From Spironucleus salmonicida (taxonomy: Eukaryota > Fornicata > Diplomonadida > Hexamitidae), in NCBI GenBank assembly GCA_000497125.2, contig CM035316.1:1738001-1802000 (forward strand): a stretch of 64,000 nt of DNA, given 5' to 3'. The notes under the pieces are model-generated. The model was not told the DNA's origin and ran no database searches. It saw only the letters and a list, made by a program, of their open reading frames with translations. Every line of letters begins with the position of its first letter. The stretch's first letter is position 1. The position numbers and the translations under genes are program-made. Shown here one piece after another: positions 22,439 to 34,799 of this stretch.

Positions 22439-23947
22439 TCAAATGAAATTTTATTTAACTTTAGATAAAATTTATTTTTAATCCATAGATTATAAAATTT
22501 TAAATATCTAACGCGACAAGTCTCTAATTTGATCATTCGGATAATGGCTATCAATACATTTTGTAAGTGTATCTACAAATAATGATTTAATACTTTTTGA
22601 TCCATTGATGATCTTATATGTGTCCTAAGGGTATTACTCCAATAGTCCTTTTAGTATATATGTAGCATAGACGCTTGACAATAGTTCCTATCTTGCCATT
22701 CTTGATATGATTCCAGTCATTGCTGATATAGAATTACACAAAAGTTTACTATCAAAATTCTATAGGTAAATTATCTACCCTAATAACTTCAACGATGAAG
22801 AAATAACATAGTTTTCCATCAATGCTGTGGTTTCAGCTTAATCGTCATATGTGACGTCTCTTTTTACAAAACTTATAAGAATTTCCAAAAAATCATTATT
22901 AAGGAAATTTATATTTAATTGTTCATTAATATAAAAGCAACCTAAGTATCTTATTATTTAACATTAAAATAAAGGCTATGAAGAAGGTAAAATTTCAAGC
23001 ATTTGTCTCCAATTTTTTTCAGAGTAAAGATCTAGAGTTTTAAGAGGTATATGATACAAAATATTACTAAGTAATGAGCAAGCGCATTCTTAAATACTTT
23101 TGATATTCGTTGAAAACTTACATAACACAGATTCTTTAAAAAATAAGCTATTTACTATTTACTATGCTCCCTATTATGTTTAAGAAAGATTTTTAAGAAC
23201 CCATAGTGCACCTTCTTATCGTACTAAATCAATATTAATACGTAATACTTCTATCATAAGGTCTACAGTTTCAGTTTTCAATAAGAAAATGGCAAATTCT
23301 TAATTCTTGGTAGCAGATAAATTAATACATAAACTAATTATATGTTATATAATTGATTTAGCCTCTGTTTATGTCATTTGCTTGATTTTAGAATCAATAA
23401 ACTAAAATTTTTAGCAATCTTGTAATGTTTATATAGACTACTTGAAGAAGAATGTAATTTTCGAAAATAAAGTTTAACTATACTATAAGAGCTCTGATCT
23501 AGTCCTAAAATTTCTCATACTATTTTGTAGTAATCTCAAACCTTCTGAAAATAAAACAAAATCATTTGAATCAAAGGCTTGCATCAGAAAATCAGTTTCG
23601 AAATACTAATTTATTGTATATTAGTCTGGTGATAGATTTTATTAGTCTAACCGAATAATACAATCACATAATTTGCATAGTCTGTCTACTGAACCTGCAA
23701 AACCAGACAATAATGACTTAGGACAGCATTTATCACACATTACTCTTCCACAACGACGACAATGATGACGTCTTATTAGGAAAGTGAAAGGAGAATGACA
23801 TAACATACAATCTGTTACTGAATTATCTTGAATCCACTCATGTTTGGGTACCAATGAAGTTTATGGATATGATATGGATAAAGATATATCTATCCCATTA
23901 TTTAGATACATGTTTGCCCTCTACACCTCAGCAGATAATATTGACAT
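22439..23947 (-). CDS. FYVE zinc-finger protein with helical-repeat C-terminus
   Basis: 502 residues. The ATG at 23947 is the first after an in-frame TGA; 23911 is an alternative. The FYVE domain (residues about 36-98) has the WxxD start (EWIQD), four Cys pairs (47/50, 63/66, 71/74, 91/94) and the R(R)HHCRRCG core that binds phosphatidylinositol 3-phosphate, so endosomal targeting is likely. The remaining 400 residues are leucine-rich helices, armadillo/HEAT-like (LVRQEGALWVLKNLSQ). FYVE joined to helical repeats suggests an endosomal adaptor. Confidence 0.85.
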
Positions 23948-24052
23948 TAACAAAATAAATCAAATATATTTGTTTAATACTAGCATATTGTATATAATTA
24001 TTTCTTTTAAACATAATACTATTATTATATTTATTAGAACAAAATTCTATTG

Positions 24053-26167
24053 ATGAGTGATACCCATAATGATATCATATCCGAATTAAAATAGGTTATC
24101 CTAGGCACACCTACAACAAATTTTTAACCTACATAATAAAAATTTCAAAATACTATTCTTAACTAAATGTAAAGAAATCTTTTAAAAGATTATCTATAAT
24201 TAGGATTCATATTTTATAAAATTAGGTAATATAAGGTTGTTTTCTTCATTTTTATCACACATTCAGAAATATAAACCAATTCATCTCTTATTAGCTAGTA
24301 TCAAGATATTGTGTTTAATCATTAAGAATTTTCAAAAATATCTTAATCATTAGGGTTTTAAGCAATTAATAATGCCATAGAAATAATAATAGAAAAATAT
24401 GAATAAAACATGAAAAGTGTATTTTAGTATGAGTCGTCGTCGTTAGAAGATTTTGCTTCATATAGTTAAACTTTTTATTTTCAAAATTCAAAATTAATTG
24501 AAGACCTAGATTTCATTGAATAAATTCTATCTAATATTTTCCCAAATTTTGATACCTTTTTCTCTCTTTAAAAAAGAGATTATACTAATTTAATCATAAA
24601 TTAGCAATATACAAAATTACCAACTTTTCTAAACTATGCATAAAAATTCATTACGAAATTATCTATTAACAGAAAAGTTATTTTTGATTAAGATTGGACA
24701 AATATTTTGCTTCAAACATATAATTAATTATTAGTTTAATATATGAAATATGGATTTGTTATTGATAATTTTGAGTTTTTTGCTTAGCAAGGAGATTATT
24801 AAAAAGAAAATTTTAACTAACTTAATTACACTAATTTTGTGTAAGTGGAAGCACCTGGATGTGTACTTTATCCTAAGCTTATGCCTTATTTTATATCAGA
24901 GAATTTAGCTAGAGAGGTTGTGTTTATTGCTAGAGTCTCAAAATTAATAAGGTTTGAAGAATCTACGCCTAATTTGATTCATTTAATCGAGTATATTAAT
25001 TAGATAGAGCTTAACTACACTAATTATCTAGAGTTTGATCAGGAGATAACCAAAATTAAATCGTAAATATCTCGTTTTTTATGGAAGGATTTGCTGTTAA
25101 AGAATTAAATACAGCTTAATATAATCAATTTCATTTAACTTAATTGTATGCAAAATTCTGCTGTATTTGATATTTTTTTAGATATTAGTAATGATTATAT
25201 ATCAAAGCCGTGGCTTTTTAGTAAAGATATAGCATTTGTATAGTATAGATGCGATAAGTAATCAATCTGTGAAATTGAGCTAAATGGTATTTTAGACATT
25301 GAATGGGGGTACCCTATTAATTGCTTAAGATTAGTTTAAATACCTACAGAAAATCAGTTACATTAAGATGCTAATTTATAACATTATGCATTTAAACTTA
25401 ATGATCATATATTTTTTGATGTGGATTCCTATTTTTATGGTGTGGAATGCTCTACTTCTTAAACAAACTTTTATCACCAGATTAATCAATCAGATCATTA
25501 AACATTAATTCCATTTATTGTGTTTAATTATACTCCAACAAAATAATCAAACTCCCTTTTGCTATCTCCTTAAATTTAATCTTCGTTCTCAAAAATATTC
25601 CGCAATCTATTGTATATAAAATATTACAACAGAATTTTGATAAAATGTTCACAGGAATTAATATAGTATAAAAAATTATTCTTACAATTATAGTAATTTT
25701 AAAACAAGAATCCTCATTTTATGCGTTATAGCAACTAACCTTCTAATGTTGCTGTATAAATCGGTACTATGTCTAAAATATATAGAATAAATCATATTCT
25801 TTTATCTTAGTTTTAATTAATTTAAGTCAATATTGCAAGTAAAATGGATACTTAAATCTAAATTTTTAATAATTTTAAGTAGGACGATTTTTTATTGGTA
25901 TAAAAATAGCTTATTATATTAGCTACTGAGCTTAGTACGATTGTTTTCTTAAATGATAGAGCCGCAAGTAATATTATTGTCGCGTTTTTTAAACTTATCA
26001 CTAAATTTGAGTAACTTATTGCCAATTTAAAACCATTTTTTGAGAAACAACTATCTTATGGTAAGGCAAATGATTAATAATGTTCATAAATTAACAATCT
26101 TAATTTATATTTAGATTAAGTTTTAAAGATGGAAGACAGTTTGAGTATTACGCTGAGAATGAAGTGA
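24053..26167 (+). CDS. Gamma-tubulin complex component (GCP/Spc97-Spc98 family)
   Basis: 704 residues, ATG at 24053, ending AGA ATG AAG TGA. The protein should nucleate microtubules as part of a gamma-tubulin complex at basal bodies. The central motif QVEAPGCVLYPKLMPYFISE followed by LAREVVFIARVSKLI matches the GCP signature around the P.F......IL..GK segment; NDRAASNI and the helical C-terminus fit the gamma-tubulin-binding half. Length is typical of smaller GCPs (GCP4 about 670). Which GCP it is cannot be told. Gln codons are mostly TAA/TAG. Confidence 0.75.
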
Positions 26168-26221
26168 AGAAAATATATATTGAATCTGTCGACTGTATAC
26201 TATTAATAAATTAAAAACAAA

Positions 26222-26761
26222 TCAAACCATTTCAACTTCGACTTCTGCTTCAGATACTGGGCAGGGGAGTCTGATAATAGACCTGTTCTACTTTTAGTCA
26301 TAACATGCCTAAGTTGAAAATCTCTCAATTGCATCTTCGTTCTTGGCATCACCATGTGTGAAGCTCCAAGTAACACGAACATTAGGAATCTCCTCATTGC
26401 CATTAGCATCACGTACACAACAAATTGCACTCATTTTGTTAGGAGATAAAGATAATACTAATTCTAATGTAACAGATGCATCAGAGTTGGCATCCTCTAA
26501 TTCGTAACGCCAAAGGAATCCTTCCCACTTATCAAGACGTTAAATCTCATATAATAATGCTTTACGGTCACCTAAAGAATCAACACCCATATCTCTTAAT
26601 TCTTATTCGTTAAGGAGAATAAGTGAGCGACCACAAATATCAGAACGGCGAAGAGCCATATTATATTTTTTCATATTTATAGCTGTTAACCAAACAGAAA
26701 CGTCATTACGCTACCAAAATTCAACTGGCCAAATTTTAGCTACAGGTCTTGAATCATCCAT
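26222..26761 (-). CDS. SAM-domain protein
   Basis: 179 residues, ATG at 26761, ending GAA ATG GTT TGA. Residues about 10-75 form a sterile-alpha-motif domain: W..NDVSVWLTAI, then CGRSLILLNEQELRDMGV and LGDRKALLYEI, with the conserved Trp, Leu and Gly positions. The C-terminal 100 residues are beta-rich and unassigned. SAM domains mediate protein-protein or RNA binding. It is convergent with the GCP gene, 54 bases between stops. Confidence 0.8.
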
Positions 26762-26831
26762 TTTAAATGAAGCGGAAATTCTAAAATTTGCGTAGATAAA
26801 TTTATTATATAAATAAAAATACAAATAATTA

Positions 26832-28544
26832 TCATTCCATAACAAATATAGGATCGTCTAAATCTAATTACAATTCTTCAGCTATAACACTTGCATCACT
26901 CATCTTTGAATGCTATTGATGAGGGCTTTATTAATTTAAAATAATATCATCGAATTATTCTTCAAATTTAGTGGACCTTGACATTGCATGTTAAAATGGA
27001 ATATTTTAATGTAATAAATCTATCAATATTTATGGATTTATTGAAGTTCCACTTGTATAAGGTATTTATTATGATAATACTTTAGCAAATAACACTGATT
27101 AGTCTTCGGTGATTTAGTCAAATATGGAATTAATAATGGTTTATGCTGACAATCCTTTTATACTATTCTTTATAGAAACAAAATTTCCTTATGATAGCTG
27201 TGATAATGATGTATTCTACAAATCAAATAATACATTAGGAGTTAATATTGTTAGATTATTATCTACTAGTTTTGGTAGCTGATATTAAACTGTTTAACTC
27301 TAAAAAGAATTTTTAATAGTAGCACCTTTATATACTATTATAGCAGTTTATAACCATAAAATTGATCTAATGTTTAAAAAATTTTAAATTCGAGACTAAT
27401 AAACAGATAGCTATTCTTTTGTACCAACTACAAATATTTTTTCTGAGTATATTCTTAGTATTTCTAAATTTTCATCTACTACACTCTTTGGTAGAATAGT
27501 GCAAAAATCTATAAAACTATTAGGTCCACCATTTCGAAATTCTGAATATTATGCGTCTTAGTATAGTTTTATATCTTCATCTTCAAAAAGTTAAACTATT
27601 ATAATCGGTTTCGAATATATTAGTTATAATGACACTAAACTAATTTCTGATTCTACTAACTATAAATTAGTAAAGGAAAATTATTATTAACATAAATCAT
27701 TGCTTAAATTATGAAATCCATATATTTTAGAAATTGATAAATTATTAGTCATTTACATAAATTTTTAACTAATATCATAGTATTTTTTATACGATGGATC
27801 AACTAATAGCATGAATGATCTTTTTTACATTAGATTGATAAATGACTAATCTAATTAATCTTTTATTACGTTTACCTTATGAAATTTACATTTAGTTTCT
27901 GAAGCTGGTTATTTAAATGTTGATATATTTAAATTATCTAAACCGTTTAAATAATATTATGGATCTTCTATTGTATTTTAAATTAATTATTTATTTAAAC
28001 TTGTTAAGGTTGATAGTTTAGTTAAGATAGCAGTAGATCTAGATTTTCTTATTATTAAGTCTTATTAATCTTTAGTAAAATTAGTTAATAGTTTTATTAA
28101 TAAAAAAGGTTAGTAGATTATAAAAAGTATACTCGTACTTTGATCAGCTTAGTAAATTAACTCTTTTAATTGTTCAATAGTTTATATATTCATCATTTAT
28201 GAATTTAAACCTAGACTCAGTGACATATACTGTTTTTTCTTTTTGACTTACGATTTAAACCCAGTAAGTAATACTTTCACTTCTGATAAACATGGAAAAT
28301 AATTTAATCCTATATGAAACTGAGGTACTTAGTTTTAATCTGAATATTTTAAATACTCTTCGAATATATAAATATGTAAGGCAGGTTTTACTAACTAAAT
28401 AATATTTTCAAAGTCCTTATTAAATATGACTATTTAACCAGGGGAAACTTCGTCAATTGTTTCTTTAAATAGAAGCTGATATTTTTTATATGTGTATTAT
28501 GTATCTAACGTACATAATTGTTTAACATAGTATGCATCTTGCAT
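26832..28544 (-). CDS. Unknown 570-residue protein
   Basis: One frame of 571 codons, ATG at 28544, ending GTT ATG GAA TGA, with dozens of TAA/TAG codons read as Gln. No membrane span or signal. The last 50 residues are polar and acidic (VIAEELQLDLDDPIFVME). The complementary plus-strand frame looks protein-like but is cut by four TGAs and is only a mirror image. The gene shares a 39-base divergent spacer with PRP8. No family is recognised. Confidence 0.7.
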
Positions 28545-28583
28545 TTATATAAATTAATATATAACGTATATTAATATATTAAA

Positions 28584-31500
28584 ATGAATATGTAAATAAT
28601 TGATATTGAATTACAACGAAAGAAATTCATGTAAAGTTAATCTATTAGCTAATTTAATTTTTCGTAGATTTATAATTTAAAATACATTTAAGAGGCTCTG
28701 TAGTCATCGATATTAACTTATCCTGGTCTGTTTAATATTTTTTAACCTATTTATTGTTAAACTAATATTTTTGTAACAAGAATAATAAATTAATCATCTA
28801 GAAAATGTAATAATATGTAATTACCTAATTCTGTTACTTAATATGTATACCCAATAATTAATTTTATGGATTTACCATCTTATAAAAGTAATAATAAAAT
28901 GGATATTTTATAGTAATCCAGTGATAATTTGTTCACATATGATGATTTATTGTACTCTAGAGAATCTGTATTTAATTAACTTTAATGCAAGTCATAGTTT
29001 CATACATAAAATTTAAAACCATAAATATCATAGGATACATCATTATATCCTCAATTCTTATCTTAATAAACTAAAAATACTTATTAAATATAGCGTAAAA
29101 TTCTTTAAAAGTATTAAATAAGTGAAAAGACTTAGTTACAAAAATTATTATATAGAAATAGATAAAAACCAGCACTTCGTTTACTTTATGCAGCAAATAA
29201 GATAAACATTTCATAAAATAATAAAATAAGATCGTAAAATGCATTAAAATAAGATTTCTACATTGTTAAGATGTGCTGGTTAGAGGCAACTATTCAACTT
29301 TTAAAATAGTTATAGAGCCTATTAAATGGAATTTTAATTTCCAAAAAGATTAGTTTTTAATTTGTTAATGATTAGTTTATTTTAGAATAAAAGACTTAAT
29401 TATTAACTAAATAAAAGAAATAAGGTAGAATTGGTAATTTATTTAATATTTTTCTAGAAACGGGTTAATTTTTAAAATAGATTGTAAATTAAATATATTC
29501 ATGGTTATATGGATTATAAAATATATAGGAGGCTTCATCTGCCATACTATTTATATATTCGAATTTATCTAAAAGTAGTGGGTTATATCGTTATAAATTT
29601 AAACTAAATAAATATTTAACATGCATAAAAAGTTTATAAGAATTATAGTCTTAATCCATCAGTTTATATCTGAAATTTTATTAAAAATTATATTAAGATA
29701 CCTTACTAATAACTAGTAAATATGTAAACAATTATTTGTAAAGATTAACTAATGTTTATGACGCTAAAAAAAATAGTATTATAACACGCTAACGAAGAAC
29801 TAATGCTATATAATCAGTTTATTATTCAAGCAATTCTGCTTTTTAGTAATATTTTACTTAAGCATGGAAACTTCGACGGTAATAGTTTATAAAGTATTTT
29901 AATCCAAATTTAACAGTAGAATAATTATATTTGATTAATCAAAAGACATTAGAGCGATGGTAACATTTAAGCTAGTAAATTATAGAATAACGTAAAAATA
30001 TTTACTTTTAATTAAAGTAATATAATTATAAATAAATGATAGAAAATTTTCTTTAATTTAAATAAATTGTATTAAAATAAATTATTGAATAGGATCAATT
30101 AAATTATTAATCAATCTAAACATACAAAACTTAATAGGAGATTAAAAATCTGTATATATAATTAAAATAAAAATTTAACACAGTAGATAAAATTAAAAAA
30201 GAAGAGATTCTTCAAAAAAGTACAATTTCACTAATTGAAAACAGTCTTATAAATTAGTATAAGCAAACTAATAATATAGAGATAAGTAATTTACTAATTT
30301 TGTTTAACTCCAATTTTGAAGAATTTATTAATAAACTTATAAGTGCTTTATAATCAAAATAAACTATATAAGAAATTGATATGTATGATTATTATACATA
30401 TACACAGATTAGAATTACATCTAATTATCAAACAGAGTTGTTAAATCAAATTATACTATTAATATTTTAAACAAGATTTAATTTTTTATTTCAATAATAT
30501 GGTTTATCTAGTGAGTTAAGTGGATTAGACTAATTTAATCTCATTTGTAAAATAAACGAAAAATATGATCTACAGGTAGTTTAATAGTCTATTGGAATAC
30601 TTTATAATATTAATCTTAAGTTTATCCATAAAGTATTATAATTCTTTTTTGATATAGAAATTGTAGATTATATTTACTAGTATTTTACAGCAAAAATTTA
30701 ATACAAATAGTTAAGTTTCCAGCTTAATAACTCGATTATAACATCCAATTAACTCTTTATTATTCCTTATATAATTATTCAGTATGCAAAGCACTCTTGT
30801 AGCCATAATGTTTAATATATTTAATACTAAAAATTGTAGTTTTATGATTTTAATGACTTTATTACAAATTAAAAATTAAAATAAGGATATTTTTTTAATA
30901 TTAATAAGTCAAATAATACTTAATAAGTTATAACAGATATTATTTAAGATTCATCGGCTCTTGACTTAGTTCTACCATTAATGAGATAAAAGGTAACGTA
31001 TTTATCATAAGTTGTATAAAATTATCCTACTATTATTCAAAACTTATTTCGATAAATTTTATGTTCAGATAAGTCAATAATAAGTATTTATTACAATAAT
31101 TTTTCATTTTTGGGATTTAATTTAAATAAATAATTAAATAAAATTACTGTTAGTTTAATTATGGAAGATTTAGTAAAAGACTAGTTTAAGTAATTATTTT
31201 CCCATTTATCAACATCTATGTAAAATAATGTAAATAAATCAAACAAAATAATAATATCAATACTGACATATTATCAGTAAATTTCTATTAATTTTAAAAA
31301 TATATTGCAAACTTATTAATACAAACTAGTTAGGTCTATTTAAAAGCTTATAAATACTTTTGATTAGCGTAGGTACAATTTATTTATGTTCATACTTTAA
31401 TAAGATAATGGTGGTTTAGGTATGCTTAATTTTATCGATAATTATCCTAATATTTTAGATTATATTAAAGCTAATACAAAGTAAAACTAATATTATAATT

Positions 31501-33518
31501 AACAAAAGTAATTACTGCAGTTTTAAGATATAAATATACTAAAATTAGACTCTTTAACCGATAAATAAATAATTATTGATCATATTTCTTATCAAGAAGA
31601 AATTATAAGAGCTTAAAATTTAACTGATAGTATAAAAAAGTTTAGTTTACTAAATTTTTCTCAATAAAACTATATGGGTACCTACTATTAAAATTACTAA
31701 GACGGAATCATACAACAATAATAATCACAGATTATACATTAAAGTAAATAGACAAAAGCTCAGTTTAAGGGATAATTAATTTTTAGAAATAAACTATTTA
31801 TATCATTTTGGAGTCCGATTTTGAATAGATGCAACGTATATTTAGGAAAATTATAAAATGTCCCGAATACTGGCATTCAATATAGTGGAAAATTGAACTC
31901 TATTAGCCAATTTTACGCCTCTATTTTTAGGAATAATATGTGGGTTAAAATACATTAAACAATTATTATGCAGATTTAATAATATTTAGAAAAATAGATT
32001 AATAATTAAGACATCAAATAATTTAGTAAACATGTAGAAACTATATTTGGTATCAATAAATCTCCATTAAATATTAATTAGAACGCTTATGACTTATAAT
32101 TTATAGATGTAGAAACACAATAATTGTTTAATATTAATCTATAATTGATATTTACATCTTTTGATTATTATGAGAATTTTGATTTATAAAAGTAATGTTA
32201 TCAATTTATTAAAAACAAAGCAAATATACTTTATATATTTGTAGATTTATTATATTGTAGAGTATTATTTAAATAATTTCCACAAGATAATTTTTAATTT
32301 TCATAGTTGCAGATTTGTTTTTCGAAGATCCTATAAACTAACTAATAACTAGCTTTACTTCGATCTAGAATTTAAACATCATTATAAATTAAAAATTTCA
32401 ACCACATACATGAAGAATCTCTAAATTAAAATAATTGGTAAAGTATATTATAATAAAATTCATTTTATATTTAATCATTCCCTTCATAATTAGGGTAAAT
32501 TTTCATACTAATAAATTTTGGTCTTGCTACTTTTTAAATTTATATCAAAACAAAAGAAAATGATTTAAAACAATTAATATTGATCATATATTAATAATCA
32601 TTAAAAATTGAATAAAGTAAATTTTATATTGAAGATCCTATTTTAAAACGAACTTTAGAGCAATATTCCATTGAGCATAATGAAGTAGACAATTTAAATT
32701 TTGTGATATCACATTTATCAATTAATTTATCTCCCCTTAAAAAATTGCTTACATATTTTTAGTATTCATACTGTATAAATTTTTCTGCATCCAGCATTGA
32801 CCTAGGAGGAAGTTATCAACAATTTTTCAGATTTATATTATTCCTAATACTAATTGAGTAGAATAGTCCCAACAAAGGGATTTAGATAGCTTCTTAATGT
32901 AAACCTTTGTAATAAATACCATTTTATTAATAATTATTTACAAAAAATAGAGGAAAAACTGAAATAACTATATCTCAATTTGACAATATTCTTACAAATT
33001 AAGCTTAGATGTATTTTAAGGTCAGGTTTAATAGATAATGCTCAAATTAATAGTTATTATATTTACTACTAGGCTTGACATAAAATCTGGATATTAAAAC
33101 TGAAGTTATATTTACTAGAAATGAAAATAAGATTATTTCAAATGTAATCTAATAATATAAATAACTTAACTAGTAAACAGGTTTATTATAAACATTAGTA
33201 GACGTTTAGTATGAGGATATATCTATTGAATAAAAAATAGTTGTTGTTCCGACAAATATAAACTAGTACTCATAACTTTAAAATAAAGGCTATACTGTTG
33301 TTGGTATTCAAAACTAAAGCGTAATTGAAATACGAGCATTAATTAAAAATTTTACCAATCATAATAGATTTATAAACTTAGGATTTTTTGGTAGTCAGAT
33401 GAAAATTGATGGTATATAACTAATTTATTAAGGTACACTAATTTTTACTTAAAAATACACCATATAGCTTTTATAATAAATAAATGATAAACTTCAACCC
33501 ATATTGTTTATCGACTGA
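28584..33518 (+). CDS. PRP8: Prp8, core splicing factor, very divergent
   Basis: 1,644 residues in one frame, ATG at 28584, ending ATC GAC TGA. Prp8 is the central scaffold of the spliceosome. Matches by eye, in order: KYIQEAL (human KYIPEAL); residues about 283-345 RIGNLFNIF to SSGLYRYKFKL (RFGNAFHLC, LTGMYRYKYKL); GGLGML near 943 (GGLGML); FWSPILNRCNVYLG near 1075 (WWSPTINRANVYVG); and a reduced Jab1/MPN-like end (GYTVVGI, VIEIRALI, LIFTQ against GYLYGV, VKEIRCIV, WIHTQ). It is about 700 residues shorter than the usual 2,300 and unusually Gln-rich through TAA/TAG codons. Its presence means introns are still spliced although almost none are seen here. Confidence 0.85.
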
Positions 33519-33562
33519 TAATATATTATATTAATACTATGAAGTTTCACTTATAAATTTTA

Positions 33563-34453
33563 ATGGATTCAACATCTTTCGCTAAGTCTATACTTTTAGA
33601 CAATGGATGCTTAAAAACAACTATAACAAGTAACAATGAAATCCTCAAAAAATTCAATTAGCTTAAGCCCTACCTAGTGCAATTAAAAGATGAAAACCTT
33701 CAATTAAAATCCATTCTCTAATCTAAAAATTAGGAAAAAATTGAAATACTAGAACATGAAAAATAGGATTTATCAGCAAAAATATCACACATAAGACTAT
33801 AATTGAAATTCATGTAGGAGACTCTAGAACAGCCACCCTCAGAAATACTATTGCCTCTATAATAGGAGAATATTTTTTTAAAGCTCCAACTCACGAAATT
33901 TTCAAGTTTACAACTACAAAATCCAGCTCCACCACGTCATCTGTAAACCCCTTTGGATACTTTTCTTTTAAACAACGAAGCCCTTCATCAGCGTGCAGAT
34001 TCTACTCTGAGACCTCCAAAATAGTTAATTTCATGGTTTAAGGCCTTAGCTAGTAAGGAAAACTGTGTATCATCTTTACGATAATAAACGCAAGTTATCA
34101 AGCACAATACACTACTTAAAAGTGAGTTTCTACTTACGTTTCAAGTTCCTTTTGAGATAGCAAAAAGCTGCGAGAAATATTAAAAATTCATCAGAGCACA
34201 TCTGTTATCAAAGTGGTGTTTACGCTTTGAAAAAACTGCTTTGTAGTTTATAGAAAATCTTCCGGAAATCTAGTGTTCTGACCAGCGTGCGCTAGATAAA
34301 CGGATGTTTGCTGCAGATTAGCAGCATTTCGGCTCTGGAATCGTAACCAATTTTTTGATTTTTATGTTGCTGATATAAGGATTTGAGTTTGGACATGATA
34401 AAGGTGGCTTAAACTTTGCTAGGGGGGAAAAGGAGGAAATTATATATTTTTGA
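33563..34453 (+). CDS. Coiled-coil protein of unknown function
   Basis: 296 residues, ATG at 33563, ending ATA TAT TTT TGA. Residues about 25-110 form a coiled coil (LVQLKDENLQLKSIL, EKIEILEHEKQDLSAK). The rest is helical with a hydrophobic patch near the end (FLIFMLLIQGF) that could be a membrane-contact helix. GC content rises through the second half. No family is recognised. It lies 45 bases after PRP8 on the same strand. Confidence 0.65.
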
Positions 34454-34799
34454 ATCACTCTGAGTCGCTGAAAAAATAATCAGGAATCAAATTTTTAGAA
34501 GGCAAAGGCTGGGTTTGGTGCTTGAAAAGTGGTTATTTTAGTGTTGTTTATGGAAATCTCTCTGACTTATTAATAGTTTCATTTATTTATTAGCATTTTA
34601 TGTTAAATTTATGGAGCTTCGGAAGCTGGATAAGAAATGTATATTTTTATTCAGGTTTCGGAGTATAAAATCGCGGTGTTATCTTATTTTATGTCTGTAC
34701 TTTAATAACCCTTTCATGTGGTGGCTATAAAAGTGCCTCATAATTCATTAACATTATGTGGGGCTTAGGAATCAATAAATATAGAATAATATTAATAAA
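34454..34799. other. Intergenic gap with above-average GC and a short hairpin
   Basis: No frame of note. The stretch 34490-34780 is less AT-rich than other gaps. It contains the inverted repeat AGCTTCGGAAGCT at 34615-34627 and a T-rich run flanked by purines (AAATTTTTAGAAG) near 34478. It lies between convergent gene ends. A noncoding RNA is possible but unproven. Confidence 0.35.

Noticed and set aside
26832-26984. A separate 50-residue gene beginning at the ATG at 26984.
   Set aside because: It is in frame with, and continuous to, the upstream part of the 570-residue gene; it is only its C-terminus.
27000-28140. A protein-like plus-strand frame interrupted by TGAs at about 27281, 27710, 27877 and 28139, suggesting a pseudogene or TGA=Trp.
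   Set aside because: The opposite strand carries one unbroken 571-codon frame over the same bases (26832-28544). The plus frame is its complement: AT-rich codons mirror into plausible amino acids.
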